Shown here in pieces: positions 8,251 through 15,257 of a stretch of DNA of 64,000 nt. The stretch comes from JAGWBF01 sp963663025 (lineage in GTDB: Bacteria; Chloroflexota; Dehalococcoidia; Lucifugimonadales; JAGWBF01). Below the pieces are notes generated by a model. That model searched no databases and was not told where the DNA came from. It worked only from the letters and a program-made list of their open reading frames with translations. The position numbers and the translations under genes were made by a program. The stretch's first letter is position 1, and each line of letters begins with the position of its first letter. The stretch lies in contig OY760073.1 in assembly GCA_963663025.1 (NCBI GenBank), positions 620,001 through 684,000 on the forward strand, written 5' to 3'.

Positions 8251-9240
8251 GTGAAACTCGCTTCTTTCCAGGTACAGACCAAGGTGGGGCGGTTCAATCG
8301 CATTGGGGCCGTCCAGGATGACAACACCCTCATCGACCTGACCTCGTCCTATGTTGCCCTGCTGGAGCACGAGGGGCGTGCCAACTGTTACGGGGCGGGA
8401 GAGGCCATCGTGCCGTCCGACATGAAGGCTTTCATCGAGGGCGGCGACTTCAGCCTGAAGGAAGCAGGGCGCGCTGTCGACTACGCCCTCCACGCGACCG
8501 ACGGCGCATCTTCCCAGGGGCCCAGGGGTGAGTCCCTGGTCTTTGGTATGGGTGAAGTGGACCTTCAGCCTCCCCTGAGCCATCCCAACTCCTTGCGGGA
8601 CTTCATCCTGTTCGAGAAGCATTTCCGCCGGGCCTACGATGCCATGGGAACCGAGCCTCCCGAGGCTTGGTACAAGATGCCTATCTACTACAAGGGCAAC
8701 CCGTCAGCGATGATCGGCCATGGCCAGGAGCTGGAGTGGCCCGCCTACACCGAGAAGCTGGACTACGAGCTGGAGATGACTTTGGTGGTTGGCCAGGAGG
8801 GGAGGAACATCTCTCAGAGCGATGCCATAAACCACATCTACGGCTTTTGCTGCATGAACGACTTCAGCGCCAGGGACATCCAGATGGACGAGATGAGCGT
8901 CCGGCTGGGTCCGGCCAAGGGCAAGGACTTTGCCACCTCCATCGGGCCCTGGATCGTGACTCTAGACGAAGTTGGTGACTTCCACAGCCTGGAGATGTAC
9001 GCCCGCGTCAATGGCGAAGTATGGTCCCAGGGCAACTGCCGCGAGATGTTCCATTCCTGGGAGCGGATGATCGAACACGTCTCCTGGGAAGAGACCTTAT
9101 ATCCCACGGACATCATGGGGTCGGGCACGGCGAATCGGGGCTGTGGACTGGAAATAGACCGGTGGCTAAAGCCCGGCGACACAATCGAAATCGAGATTGA
9201 GAAACTCGGGATTCTCAGCAACAAGATAGTCCGCCGGTAG
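8251..9240 (+). CDS. Fumarylacetoacetate hydrolase-family protein
   Basis: FAH-family enzyme: Mg-dependent hydrolysis or decarboxylation of beta-diketones and related ring-fission products. The catalytic domain covers about residues 105-325. YTEKLDYELEMTLVVG holds the metal-binding Glu residues, and MNDFSARDIQM and GPAKGKDFATSIGPWIVT are family blocks. The GTG start has GGGAGG 9 nt upstream. The N-terminal about 100 residues form the usual FAH N-terminal region, so it is closer to two-domain FAH than to short FAHD1 proteins. Its stop is followed at once by the EamA transporter gene. Confidence 0.92.
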   Translation: MKLASFQVQTKVGRFNRIGAVQDDNTLIDLTSSYVALLEHEGRANCYGAGEAIVPSDMKAFIEGGDFSLKEAGRAVDYALHATDGASSQGPRGESLVFGMGEVDLQPPLSHPNSLRDFILFEKHFRRAYDAMGTEPPEAWYKMPIYYKGNPSAMIGHGQELEWPAYTEKLDYELEMTLVVGQEGRNISQSDAINHIYGFCCMNDFSARDIQMDEMSVRLGPAKGKDFATSIGPWIVTLDEVGDFHSLEMYARVNGEVWSQGNCREMFHSWERMIEHVSWEETLYPTDIMGSGTANRGCGLEIDRWLKPGDTIEIEIEKLGILSNKIVRR

Positions 9241-9251
9241 GAGCGCCCGCC

Positions 9252-10163
9252 ATCTGGCTTCCCCTGGCCCTCCTCTTTCCCGCCCTCACGGGGGCGGTGA
9301 ACATCCTCGACAAGTTCATCATCGACCGCCACGCCCCCAACGTTTACGTCTATGCTGCGTGGATTGGCGTTCTAGAGCTGATCATCGGCGTGGTCAGCTT
9401 GGCCGTCGTGGTCGGAATCCAGGGCGTATCGGCACCCTCCTTTGGCGGAGGCGCCGCTATCGGGGCCGTATCGGCCACCGGGCTGATGTTCCTGCTGGCC
9501 GCCCTCAAGTACGGGCAGGTAAACCGGGTTGTTCCCATCTGGTTTACATATCCGCTGCTTGTGGCCCCCGTCGCTGCGGTGTTTCTCGACGAGCAGCTAT
9601 CGGCCATCGCCCTTGGGGCCATACTGCTGGCTGTGGTGGGGGCAATACTGGTCTCCTGGGAGGGAGAAAGCTCAAGTGGCCGCTTCGGCCATCCGGCAGC
9701 TCTGCTCCTGGCGTTGGGCGCGTCGGCGGGCTGGGCACTCTCCTTCATCCTGAGCAAACACTTCCTGGAAGGAGGCCACTTCTGGCAGGTGTTCGCATCC
9801 TACCGGCTGGGCTTCGCCCTGGTGATGCTCATGGGAGTAGGTTCCCGGCGAGTGCGCACCTCGGCCCTCAGGCTGACGCGGGACGCGACCTTCGTGTCGC
9901 TTATCCTACTTGCCGAACTGGTCATTACGGTGGTGGTGATAACCAGGTTCGCAGCGGTGTCACTGGGCCCTGACGTATCCATCATCGCAGCCATTAGCGC
10001 CGTTCAGCCGGCTTTGGTTTACCTCTACTCCCTCGTGCTGGCAGGGGTGTCACCGCTCATGTTCGGCTCCTGGGTAAACAGGGGCACGTTCTTTACCCAG
10101 TCGGGAGGCATCCTGGCCATTACCGCCGCCGTTGTCATCATTTCGCTGAAGGGCGAGGGTTGA
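9252..10163 (+). CDS. EamA/DMT-family transporter (possible AUC start)
   Basis: Inner-membrane drug/metabolite exporter with about ten predicted helices and two EamA halves (PLLVAPVAAVFLDEQLSAIALG marks the end of the first). Conventional GTG9297 would remove helix 1: the in-frame upstream segment reads IWLPLALLFPALTGAVN, a clear membrane helix. No ATG, GTG or TTG exists in frame between the stop at 9198 and 9297. An AGGAG at 9239-9243 lies 8 nt before ATC9252, which I take as the probable start. If not AUC, CTG9264 or a 5'-degraded gene are the alternatives. Directly follows the FAH gene, so likely co-transcribed. Confidence 0.8.
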   Translation: MWLPLALLFPALTGAVNILDKFIIDRHAPNVYVYAAWIGVLELIIGVVSLAVVVGIQGVSAPSFGGGAAIGAVSATGLMFLLAALKYGQVNRVVPIWFTYPLLVAPVAAVFLDEQLSAIALGAILLAVVGAILVSWEGESSSGRFGHPAALLLALGASAGWALSFILSKHFLEGGHFWQVFASYRLGFALVMLMGVGSRRVRTSALRLTRDATFVSLILLAELVITVVVITRFAAVSLGPDVSIIAAISAVQPALVYLYSLVLAGVSPLMFGSWVNRGTFFTQSGGILAITAAVVIISLKGEG

Positions 10164-10216
10164 GCTTGGCCTGGAGATGCAGAATATGGGTAGCACCAGT
10201 CGGCAGTTGTATGCGG

Positions 10217-10245
10217 TTGACCTGTAATTAACCAGACCTTATAGT
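10217..10245 (+). promoter_or_regulatory. Promoter upstream of the second alpha/beta hydrolase
   Basis: TTGACC (10217-10222), 17-nt spacer, TATAGT (10240-10245). Predicted transcription start near 10252, only about 10 nt before GTG10262, so the mRNA may be nearly leaderless. Confidence 0.6.
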
Positions 10246-10261
10246 TACGCCCGCATGGTGA

Positions 10262-11086
10262 GTGCCTCCAGACGATACACGGGTCTTCCGACGACCCCTT
10301 CCATACTGCAGGCGGCTGGTTAGCACGTTGGCCGACCTGTTGCTGGTCCATGACCTGGGGCATAGCTCGCGTTTCTGGGGGCCGGTCTGGGGCCACCTGA
10401 CAGCACCCCGTGAACATCCACCCCGTCTGCACCAACAGCCCGCTGTAGGCAAGGTACATGCCATGGACCTGCCCGAGCACGGCGATGCGCCCGCTTCGAA
10501 CGGGCAGAGGCCCTCCTACCGGAACTACGTTTCTGCCATTATCGAGGAGGTGGAGCGCCAGGACCTGAGAGATGTGGTCCTGGTAGGCCACGGGTTCACC
10601 GCCCCGATGTTGCTGCAGGCTGCCGGGGAAATGGTCCAGCCCCCCAAGCAGATCATCCTGTTCGCGGGCGTAGTGCCCCACAGGGGAAGACCGGCGCCCA
10701 ACCTGATTGACCGCAAGCTCAAGCTGATACTGATGCTGTCGGGCATGAGGACCATAGGTACGGGCAGGATCAAACTTCCCGGCCTTGCCGTAACCCGCTT
10801 TTACTGCAATGGTATGGACCCTTTCCAGATGGTACCGGTGCTGGGGCGATTCGAGCCCATGCCACTCAACATCTTCCGGGCAAAGGCGCGCCCTCCCGAT
10901 CTCCGTGAGACGTGTCCCGTGGCGTATGTGCCTCTGTCCAGAAACAATGTGGTCTCGGTGAAAACCCAGGAGTTGATAGCATCCGCCATCCCCGGCGCAG
11001 CCCTTGCTCCCAGCCTGAACACTTGTCACGAGGCCATGATCGAGAAGCCCCTTGAGGTCGCAGAGGTCATTCTCAGCTACTGCTGA
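10262..11086 (+). CDS. Alpha/beta hydrolase-fold protein
   Basis: Alpha/beta hydrolase: LLLVHDLGHSSRFWGPV is the oxyanion strand-loop, VLVGHGFTAPMLL the nucleophile region and CHEAMIEKPLEVAEVIL the likely catalytic-His segment. The nucleophile elbow reads GHGFT, so the usual Ser is replaced by Gly, as in some non-catalytic or altered family members; activity is therefore uncertain. The start is unclear: GTG10262 opens the frame, but a TTG near 10328 would also leave a full domain. Own promoter just upstream; no obvious operon partner. Confidence 0.72.
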   Translation: MPPDDTRVFRRPLPYCRRLVSTLADLLLVHDLGHSSRFWGPVWGHLTAPREHPPRLHQQPAVGKVHAMDLPEHGDAPASNGQRPSYRNYVSAIIEEVERQDLRDVVLVGHGFTAPMLLQAAGEMVQPPKQIILFAGVVPHRGRPAPNLIDRKLKLILMLSGMRTIGTGRIKLPGLAVTRFYCNGMDPFQMVPVLGRFEPMPLNIFRAKARPPDLRETCPVAYVPLSRNNVVSVKTQELIASAIPGAALAPSLNTCHEAMIEKPLEVAEVILSYC

Positions 11087-11192
11087 ATAGCGCCAGAGCC
11101 TGGGCCGATGTGGCAGTCCGGCTGTTCCGGCGTGATAGAATAGCTCATCAAGTCTAAATTCGCAGAACTATATAGTTGGCGGGAGGTTGGCT

Positions 11193-11695
11193 GTGGCAAA
11201 GCTGTTGGGTGTTCGATCCATTGTACTTGTGGTTCTCTTGCTTTTGCTTGCGATGGTGGGTGCCTCAACCGCAGTAGCGCAGGGCGCGCGGACGAGAATG
11301 GCCCTTCGACATGGGAAGACGACGGTCAACTCAAAAACCATCCTAATCCCTATGGCTGTTGGGGAACACTTTCTCCGGCGCACAAGTCAAAGCACGCAGA
11401 AGAGGGTCCAAGAGTCGTCGCCGTCGCGGAGACTCACTGTGACACAATCAGACCTAACTACATGGGTGTCAGAGTGACCATGTACAAGCAACGCTGTTTC
11501 TTGTGGTGGTGCAAATGGGTCCGCACTGGCAAAGTTGGCTACGAGGCGCTGCCCAACGTAAAGTTCGTGCAAGGTGTTGCTAAGGAGAAGTGCATCAACC
11601 GCAAGTACCTGACCAAGAGTTCCCACTGGTTCGTGGTCGGAAGCCAGTCCTACTCGTTCCGGTACGAGGAGGAGACTAGGGTCACACGCTGCTGA
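11193..11695 (+). pseudogene. Small secreted Cys-containing protein gene with an apparent frameshift
   Basis: GTG11193 (GGGAGG upstream) opens a clear signal peptide: basic start, long Leu/Val core and cleavage motif ASTAVAQ. The same frame then runs as low-complexity sequence to a stop at 11477. The other forward frame is open from before 11270 and carries protein-like sequence to the TGA at 11695, with Cys residues in YGCWGTL, THCDT, QRCFLWWCKW, KEKCIN and a terminal RC. Joining the frames near the GC-rich run at 11279-11291 would give a signal peptide plus a mature domain of about 140 residues. This is either a sequencing indel or a broken gene. No family recognised. Confidence 0.6.
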
Positions 11696-11922
11696 TGGAG
11701 AACATCAGGCTCGAACTCACAAAGCGTATCTCCGTGACCGATACGTTGTATATGTTCCGGTTCGACTTGCCCGATGGCGGTTATGATGGGGAGATCAACA
11801 TCCTCCTTCGACATGAGGAGTACCCGGACAAGAACGAACTGGAGAATCGGGCTTGGGACGGAGTTCTGATCTGCGTCGCTAAACTGCCCGACTTGGTGCA
11901 GAAGATGAGACCCCCAACTTAG
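11695..11922 (+). CDS. Small hypothetical protein coupled to the secreted protein
   Basis: 75-aa acidic-basic mixed protein with no recognised domain. Its ATG overlaps the TGA of the upstream reading frame by one base (TGATG), which implies translational coupling and supports that the upstream frame ending at 11695 is truly translated. No signal peptide or membrane segment. Segments such as MFRFDLPDGGYDG and ILLRHEEYPDKNELENRAWDG suggest a compact folded domain. Function unknown; perhaps a partner or immunity-type protein for the secreted product, but that is speculation. Confidence 0.55.
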   Translation: MENIRLELTKRISVTDTLYMFRFDLPDGGYDGEINILLRHEEYPDKNELENRAWDGVLICVAKLPDLVQKMRPPT

Positions 11923-12126
11923 TTTCTGAGGAGTGGAATCCCCTATAATCATAGCAGAGGTGGAGCCTGTCTGAAGCCGATCGGTCAGATGAGCTGGTGC
12001 ACTCTGAGACGACCCGGTGTGCCTGTTATCAAGCTACCACATTTCCAGGGCGGAATCTAGCGGGAATTTACAGGGTAGTTTGAATAACTATATAAGTCGT
12101 AAATTCGGAACTATAGGAGGTCCCCC

Positions 12127-12603
12127 TTGGATGCTGATATGAAGAAAAAGGTGCTCAGGCAGATAACCTACGGCCTGTACGTGGTCAGCGCCGCCCACGA
12201 AGGCCAGATGTCCGCAGGAACGGTTAACTGGCTGTCCCAAGCTTCCTTCGGGCCCCCGCTGGTCATGATGGGAGTGAAGAAGGACAGCGGCCTTCACGAA
12301 ACGGTGAAGAACTCCAACAGCTTTGTGGTGAATATTCTCTCGGCGGACCAGAAGCAGTTGGCCGAGGACTTCTTCCGCCCGTCGACGGTGGAAGGGAACA
12401 TGGTCAACGGACATGCCTTCACCACAGGGAGTACCGGCGGCGCTGTGCTGGATGAGGTGTACAGCTACTTCGAATGCAAAGTAACCGGCAGCGTGGAGCA
12501 GGGCGACCATTCAGTGTTCGTTGGCGAGGTGGTCGAGGTCGGCAGCCGCCGGGACGACAAGCCTCTGGAGATGTGGGACACCGGCTGGTTCTACGGAGGC
12601 TAG
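12127..12603 (+). CDS. Flavin reductase-like FMN-binding split-barrel protein
   Basis: Flavin reductase-like domain covering nearly the whole 158 aa. ITYGLYVVSAAHEGQMSAGTVNWLSQASFGPPLVMMGV is the typical flavin-binding start, and NSFVVNILSADQKQLAEDFF follows as in high-molecular-weight rubredoxin N-domains. It probably binds FMN and reduces flavin or a small redox partner in the cytoplasm. TTG12127 is preceded by AGGAGG at 6 nt. The upstream leader shares a block with the leader of the secreted-protein gene. Weakly linked to the next small gene. Confidence 0.88.
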   Translation: MDADMKKKVLRQITYGLYVVSAAHEGQMSAGTVNWLSQASFGPPLVMMGVKKDSGLHETVKNSNSFVVNILSADQKQLAEDFFRPSTVEGNMVNGHAFTTGSTGGAVLDEVYSYFECKVTGSVEQGDHSVFVGEVVEVGSRRDDKPLEMWDTGWFYGG

Positions 12604-12657
12604 CAGCTTCCCTGGGGGGCATCACTTCGACCACCGATCTCAAACGCTGGGTACGCT

Positions 12658-12921
12658 ATGGACGATCAGCAATTTCTGGACCGCATCAAGGCCAAGCTTG
12701 AGCGTCTGACGGACACCGAGATTCACCTGGATCTGGACACCGAGGATGCAGAGAAGCTACAGGTGAGCTTGCAGTCCGGAACAGCCTTCGTGACCCTGGG
12801 GTCCAACGTGCTGGAATACTCGGGATTTGCAAGGATGGCGGTGGAGTACGTGGTGGCGTCCATTCGCAGCGGACGGGAGTTGGAAACCCTGGAGTTCCAG
12901 ATGCTGCTATCGAGGAACTAG
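12658..12921 (+). CDS. Conserved-looking small hypothetical protein
   Basis: 87-aa protein with a helical amphipathic start (DDQQFLDRIKAKLERLTDTEIHL), then a short beta region and a C-terminal helix. No cysteines, signal peptide or membrane segment. The reading frame has the codon use of its neighbours and lies 54 nt after the flavin reductase on the same strand, so it is probably co-transcribed. No family recognised. Confidence 0.6.
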   Translation: MDDQQFLDRIKAKLERLTDTEIHLDLDTEDAEKLQVSLQSGTAFVTLGSNVLEYSGFARMAVEYVVASIRSGRELETLEFQMLLSRN

Positions 12922-12928
12922 CTGCGAG

Positions 12929-13390
12929 CTAAGTTGACAACACGATAGAGGCGCTGGCCCGGGCTATGACCTGGTCCCGCTGGTTCACCCCGGTTATCTC
13001 ACACTCCACGACGTTCTTCTCGTCCACCACTTGCTTGCCGGTCACCTGTCCAGTGAAGGTGACCGTATCCCCGTCGCGGAATGGCTCGGTGGCCCGCATC
13101 TTCAGCGTGCTGCCCTTAGCGGTGACGTCCTTGATGGAGAATGCCTTCTCTAGCAGCTCGGCAACATAGGCTACCGTTGCGACACCCATGTTGACTGTCC
13201 CGCCGAAGATGCCTTGGGAGGCGTACTCTTTGTCTGTGTGGAGGTTGCTCCAGCCAGCCTTTGGCGCAGATGATGCGTACTTGGCGTAGTTGTCAATGGT
13301 TGCCTGGTTCTCGTGCTTCACCAGGATGGGGAGGTCATCCCTCACCTGAACAGAGTCGAAGCTGACGCTCTTGGCCCACAGGGTTGCCAT
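12929..13390 (-). CDS. MaoC-family dehydratase
   Basis: Hotdog-fold MaoC-like protein of about 153 aa. YASQGIFGGTVNMGVATVAYVAELLEKAF fits the active-site helix region and FRDGDTVTFTGQVTGKQVVDEKNVVECEI the C-terminal sheet; the classical Asp/His pair is not clearly preserved. The longer open frame to 13633 overlaps the upstream gene and looks artefactual; ATG13390 starts 5 nt after that gene's stop. It closes the moeA operon. Substrate unknown, probably an acyl-CoA. Confidence 0.8.
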   Translation of the reverse strand: MATLWAKSVSFDSVQVRDDLPILVKHENQATIDNYAKYASSAPKAGWSNLHTDKEYASQGIFGGTVNMGVATVAYVAELLEKAFSIKDVTAKGSTLKMRATEPFRDGDTVTFTGQVTGKQVVDEKNVVECEITGVNQRDQVIARASASIVLST

Positions 13391-13395
13391 TTCGT

Positions 13396-13842
13396 TTACT
13401 CTTCCGCCGCTGAGACATCCACCAACCCATAGTACAGGTCGTTGTCCAGAACCTTCTTCAGGGAAGAGGCGCTTATGTTCCTGGGGTTGGTGGGTGTGTA
13501 CCACTTGTCGGTAACGGAGAAATGGAGCTGGTCTAGACCGATGGGCTGGTTGCCGACCGTCAGCAACTCCCGGAAGACGATCTCCTGCATGGGCATATTG
13601 GCACGGATGAATCCTGATTTGGTGGCGCAGCACTCGGCGATCTCTTTGGCTTGGGTTGCTTCAGGTACGTCGGCCCACTTGTCGCCGATGCGCTCCCGGC
13701 AGTCGGGGCAGCGCCGTTCCAGCAAGATGGCTGCCAGCGACCTGCGCAGGTCCCGGCTTCGGTCGGGATCGATCACATAGGCTGCGGTGATATCCGAGGG
13801 TTCGTCAGGCACCTGGTCCCTTAACCCATCCAAACTTGTCAA
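13396..13842 (-). CDS. Hypothetical protein with a CxxC/CC cysteine set, in the moeA operon
   Basis: 148-aa cytoplasmic protein of unknown function. The central part contains RRCPDCRERIG and EIAECCATKSGFI, four cysteines that could bind zinc or an iron-sulfur centre. The C-terminal half is mixed alpha/beta. Its ATG overlaps the moeA stop by 4 nt (ATGA) and a MaoC gene follows after 5 nt, so moeA, this gene and the MaoC gene form one tightly packed operon. A role near molybdenum cofactor use is possible from context only. Confidence 0.7.
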   Translation of the reverse strand: MTSLDGLRDQVPDEPSDITAAYVIDPDRSRDLRRSLAAILLERRCPDCRERIGDKWADVPEATQAKEIAECCATKSGFIRANMPMQEIVFRELLTVGNQPIGLDQLHFSVTDKWYTPTNPRNISASSLKKVLDNDLYYGLVDVSAAEE

Positions 13843-15158
13843 ACTTGCACCTCTTCATTCCAGTCGATCATCTTTACGGTCACGCTCTCGCCCTGCTTCT
13901 TCACCTCAACATCTTCCGGGCAAATAGCCAGCCCGTTGGCCCGAGACATGGAAGTTAGGATATTTGAACCCTGGGGGCCTGTCGGGTTGGCGAAGTAACC
14001 TTCGTCCCTGCGGGTCACGTGGACCCTGGCAAACACCCTTCGCCCGTCGAAGTTGCGAATATCGCCTTCCAGCGTCGCCTGGACGCTGGGCCTCGCTAGG
14101 TTGGCCCTGCCCAGCATTCGCAGTATGGCCGGGCGCGCAAATTCCTCGAATGCAACCATGGCGCTTACGGGATTCCCCGGAAGCCCTAGGTGGGGGACCA
14201 GCTTCCCGTTGGGCCCCATGATCCTGCCGAAAGCCAGGGGCTTGGCGGGGCGCATGCGCACCGACCAGAAATTCATCTCGCCCCGCTCCATCAGGACATC
14301 CTTCACCATGTCGTAGTCGCCCTTGGAGACCCCAGCGGAAGTTATGAGCATATCCGCATCCAGACCCTCATCCAGGCGGGCGTTCATATCCTCAAGGGTG
14401 TCCCGGGCTATTCCCAGCAGCTTGGGGATCCCACCGCACTCCAGCACCGACGCAGCCACGGTGAACCTGTTGCTGTCGTATATCTTGCCTGGCTCGATGG
14501 GCTGACCGGGGTCCAGGAGCTCATCGCCCGTGGAGATGATAGCGACCACGGGACGGCGAATAGCCTTTACCTTTTCGAGGCCCAGGGAGGCCAGAACGCC
14601 GATCTCCGACGACCGCAGTGCCGTGCCCGAAGCGAGCACCAATTCTCCCTCCCGGACATCCTCTCCCGACGGGCGGATGTTGGAGCCCATGGGAAGCTCT
14701 GCCCGGATGCTGATCCAGTCCAGGCCCTTGCCGGCATTCTTCCGTTCCACCTCGTCGGTCTCTTCGAAGGGAACTATCGTATCGGCGCCTTCGGGTACGG
14801 GAGCGCCGGTCATTATGCGTATGGCTGTCCCCGGCGCAACAGCGGTGTCGGGCACATGCCCGGCGGCGACGTGGGCAATCACCTGCAGGTCTTTCCCTAT
14901 GTCAGGGCCTGCGCCAAGGATATCCTCATGTCGAAGGGCGTAGCCGTCCATGGCCGAATTGTCCAGAGGGGGCAGCGCCAATGGCGACGTCACATCTTCT
15001 GCCAGTACCTGTCCCTGGGCTTGGAGTAGGGGTGTGTCCTGGGCCTCCAGGGGGCCGAAGAAGGCCATTATGCGTTCATAAGCGTCTTCGACGCTCAGCA
15101 TATCTTCGTCCCGGTGGATGTGCTCTGGGATTGGCCTGGTGCTATCGGAAGTCGTCAT
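13839..15158 (-). CDS. moeA: Molybdopterin molybdotransferase MoeA
   Basis: Inserts molybdate into adenylated molybdopterin, the last common step of molybdenum cofactor synthesis. Order of marks: LPPLDNSAMDGYAL in domain 1, IMTGAPVPEGADTIVPFEETDE, ISTGDELLDPG and SAGVSKGDYDMV in the MoaB/Mog-like domain 3, GLPGNPVSAMVAFEEFARP, then the MoeA C-terminal domain. 439 aa is slightly above the usual length of about 405. First gene of a three-gene operon. It fits the need for molybdopterin by the CoxS/CoxM-type enzymes in this window. Confidence 0.96.
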   Translation of the reverse strand: MTTSDSTRPIPEHIHRDEDMLSVEDAYERIMAFFGPLEAQDTPLLQAQGQVLAEDVTSPLALPPLDNSAMDGYALRHEDILGAGPDIGKDLQVIAHVAAGHVPDTAVAPGTAIRIMTGAPVPEGADTIVPFEETDEVERKNAGKGLDWISIRAELPMGSNIRPSGEDVREGELVLASGTALRSSEIGVLASLGLEKVKAIRRPVVAIISTGDELLDPGQPIEPGKIYDSNRFTVAASVLECGGIPKLLGIARDTLEDMNARLDEGLDADMLITSAGVSKGDYDMVKDVLMERGEMNFWSVRMRPAKPLAFGRIMGPNGKLVPHLGLPGNPVSAMVAFEEFARPAILRMLGRANLARPSVQATLEGDIRNFDGRRVFARVHVTRRDEGYFANPTGPQGSNILTSMSRANGLAICPEDVEVKKQGESVTVKMIDWNEEVQV

Positions 15159-15257
15159 TCGCTGTTTTCTGGTTGCTCGGCTACGGCTGGCAAATTACTC
15201 TACCAGTTTTGCCTTCATTAGTACATTGCCTAGCATCCCTATGGTAAGAATGCAAAA

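Noticed and set aside
12929..13633. Long N-terminal extension of the MaoC gene (start 13633)
   Set aside because: The extra 81 residues overlap the upstream coding gene in another frame and look unstructured; ATG13390 fits better.
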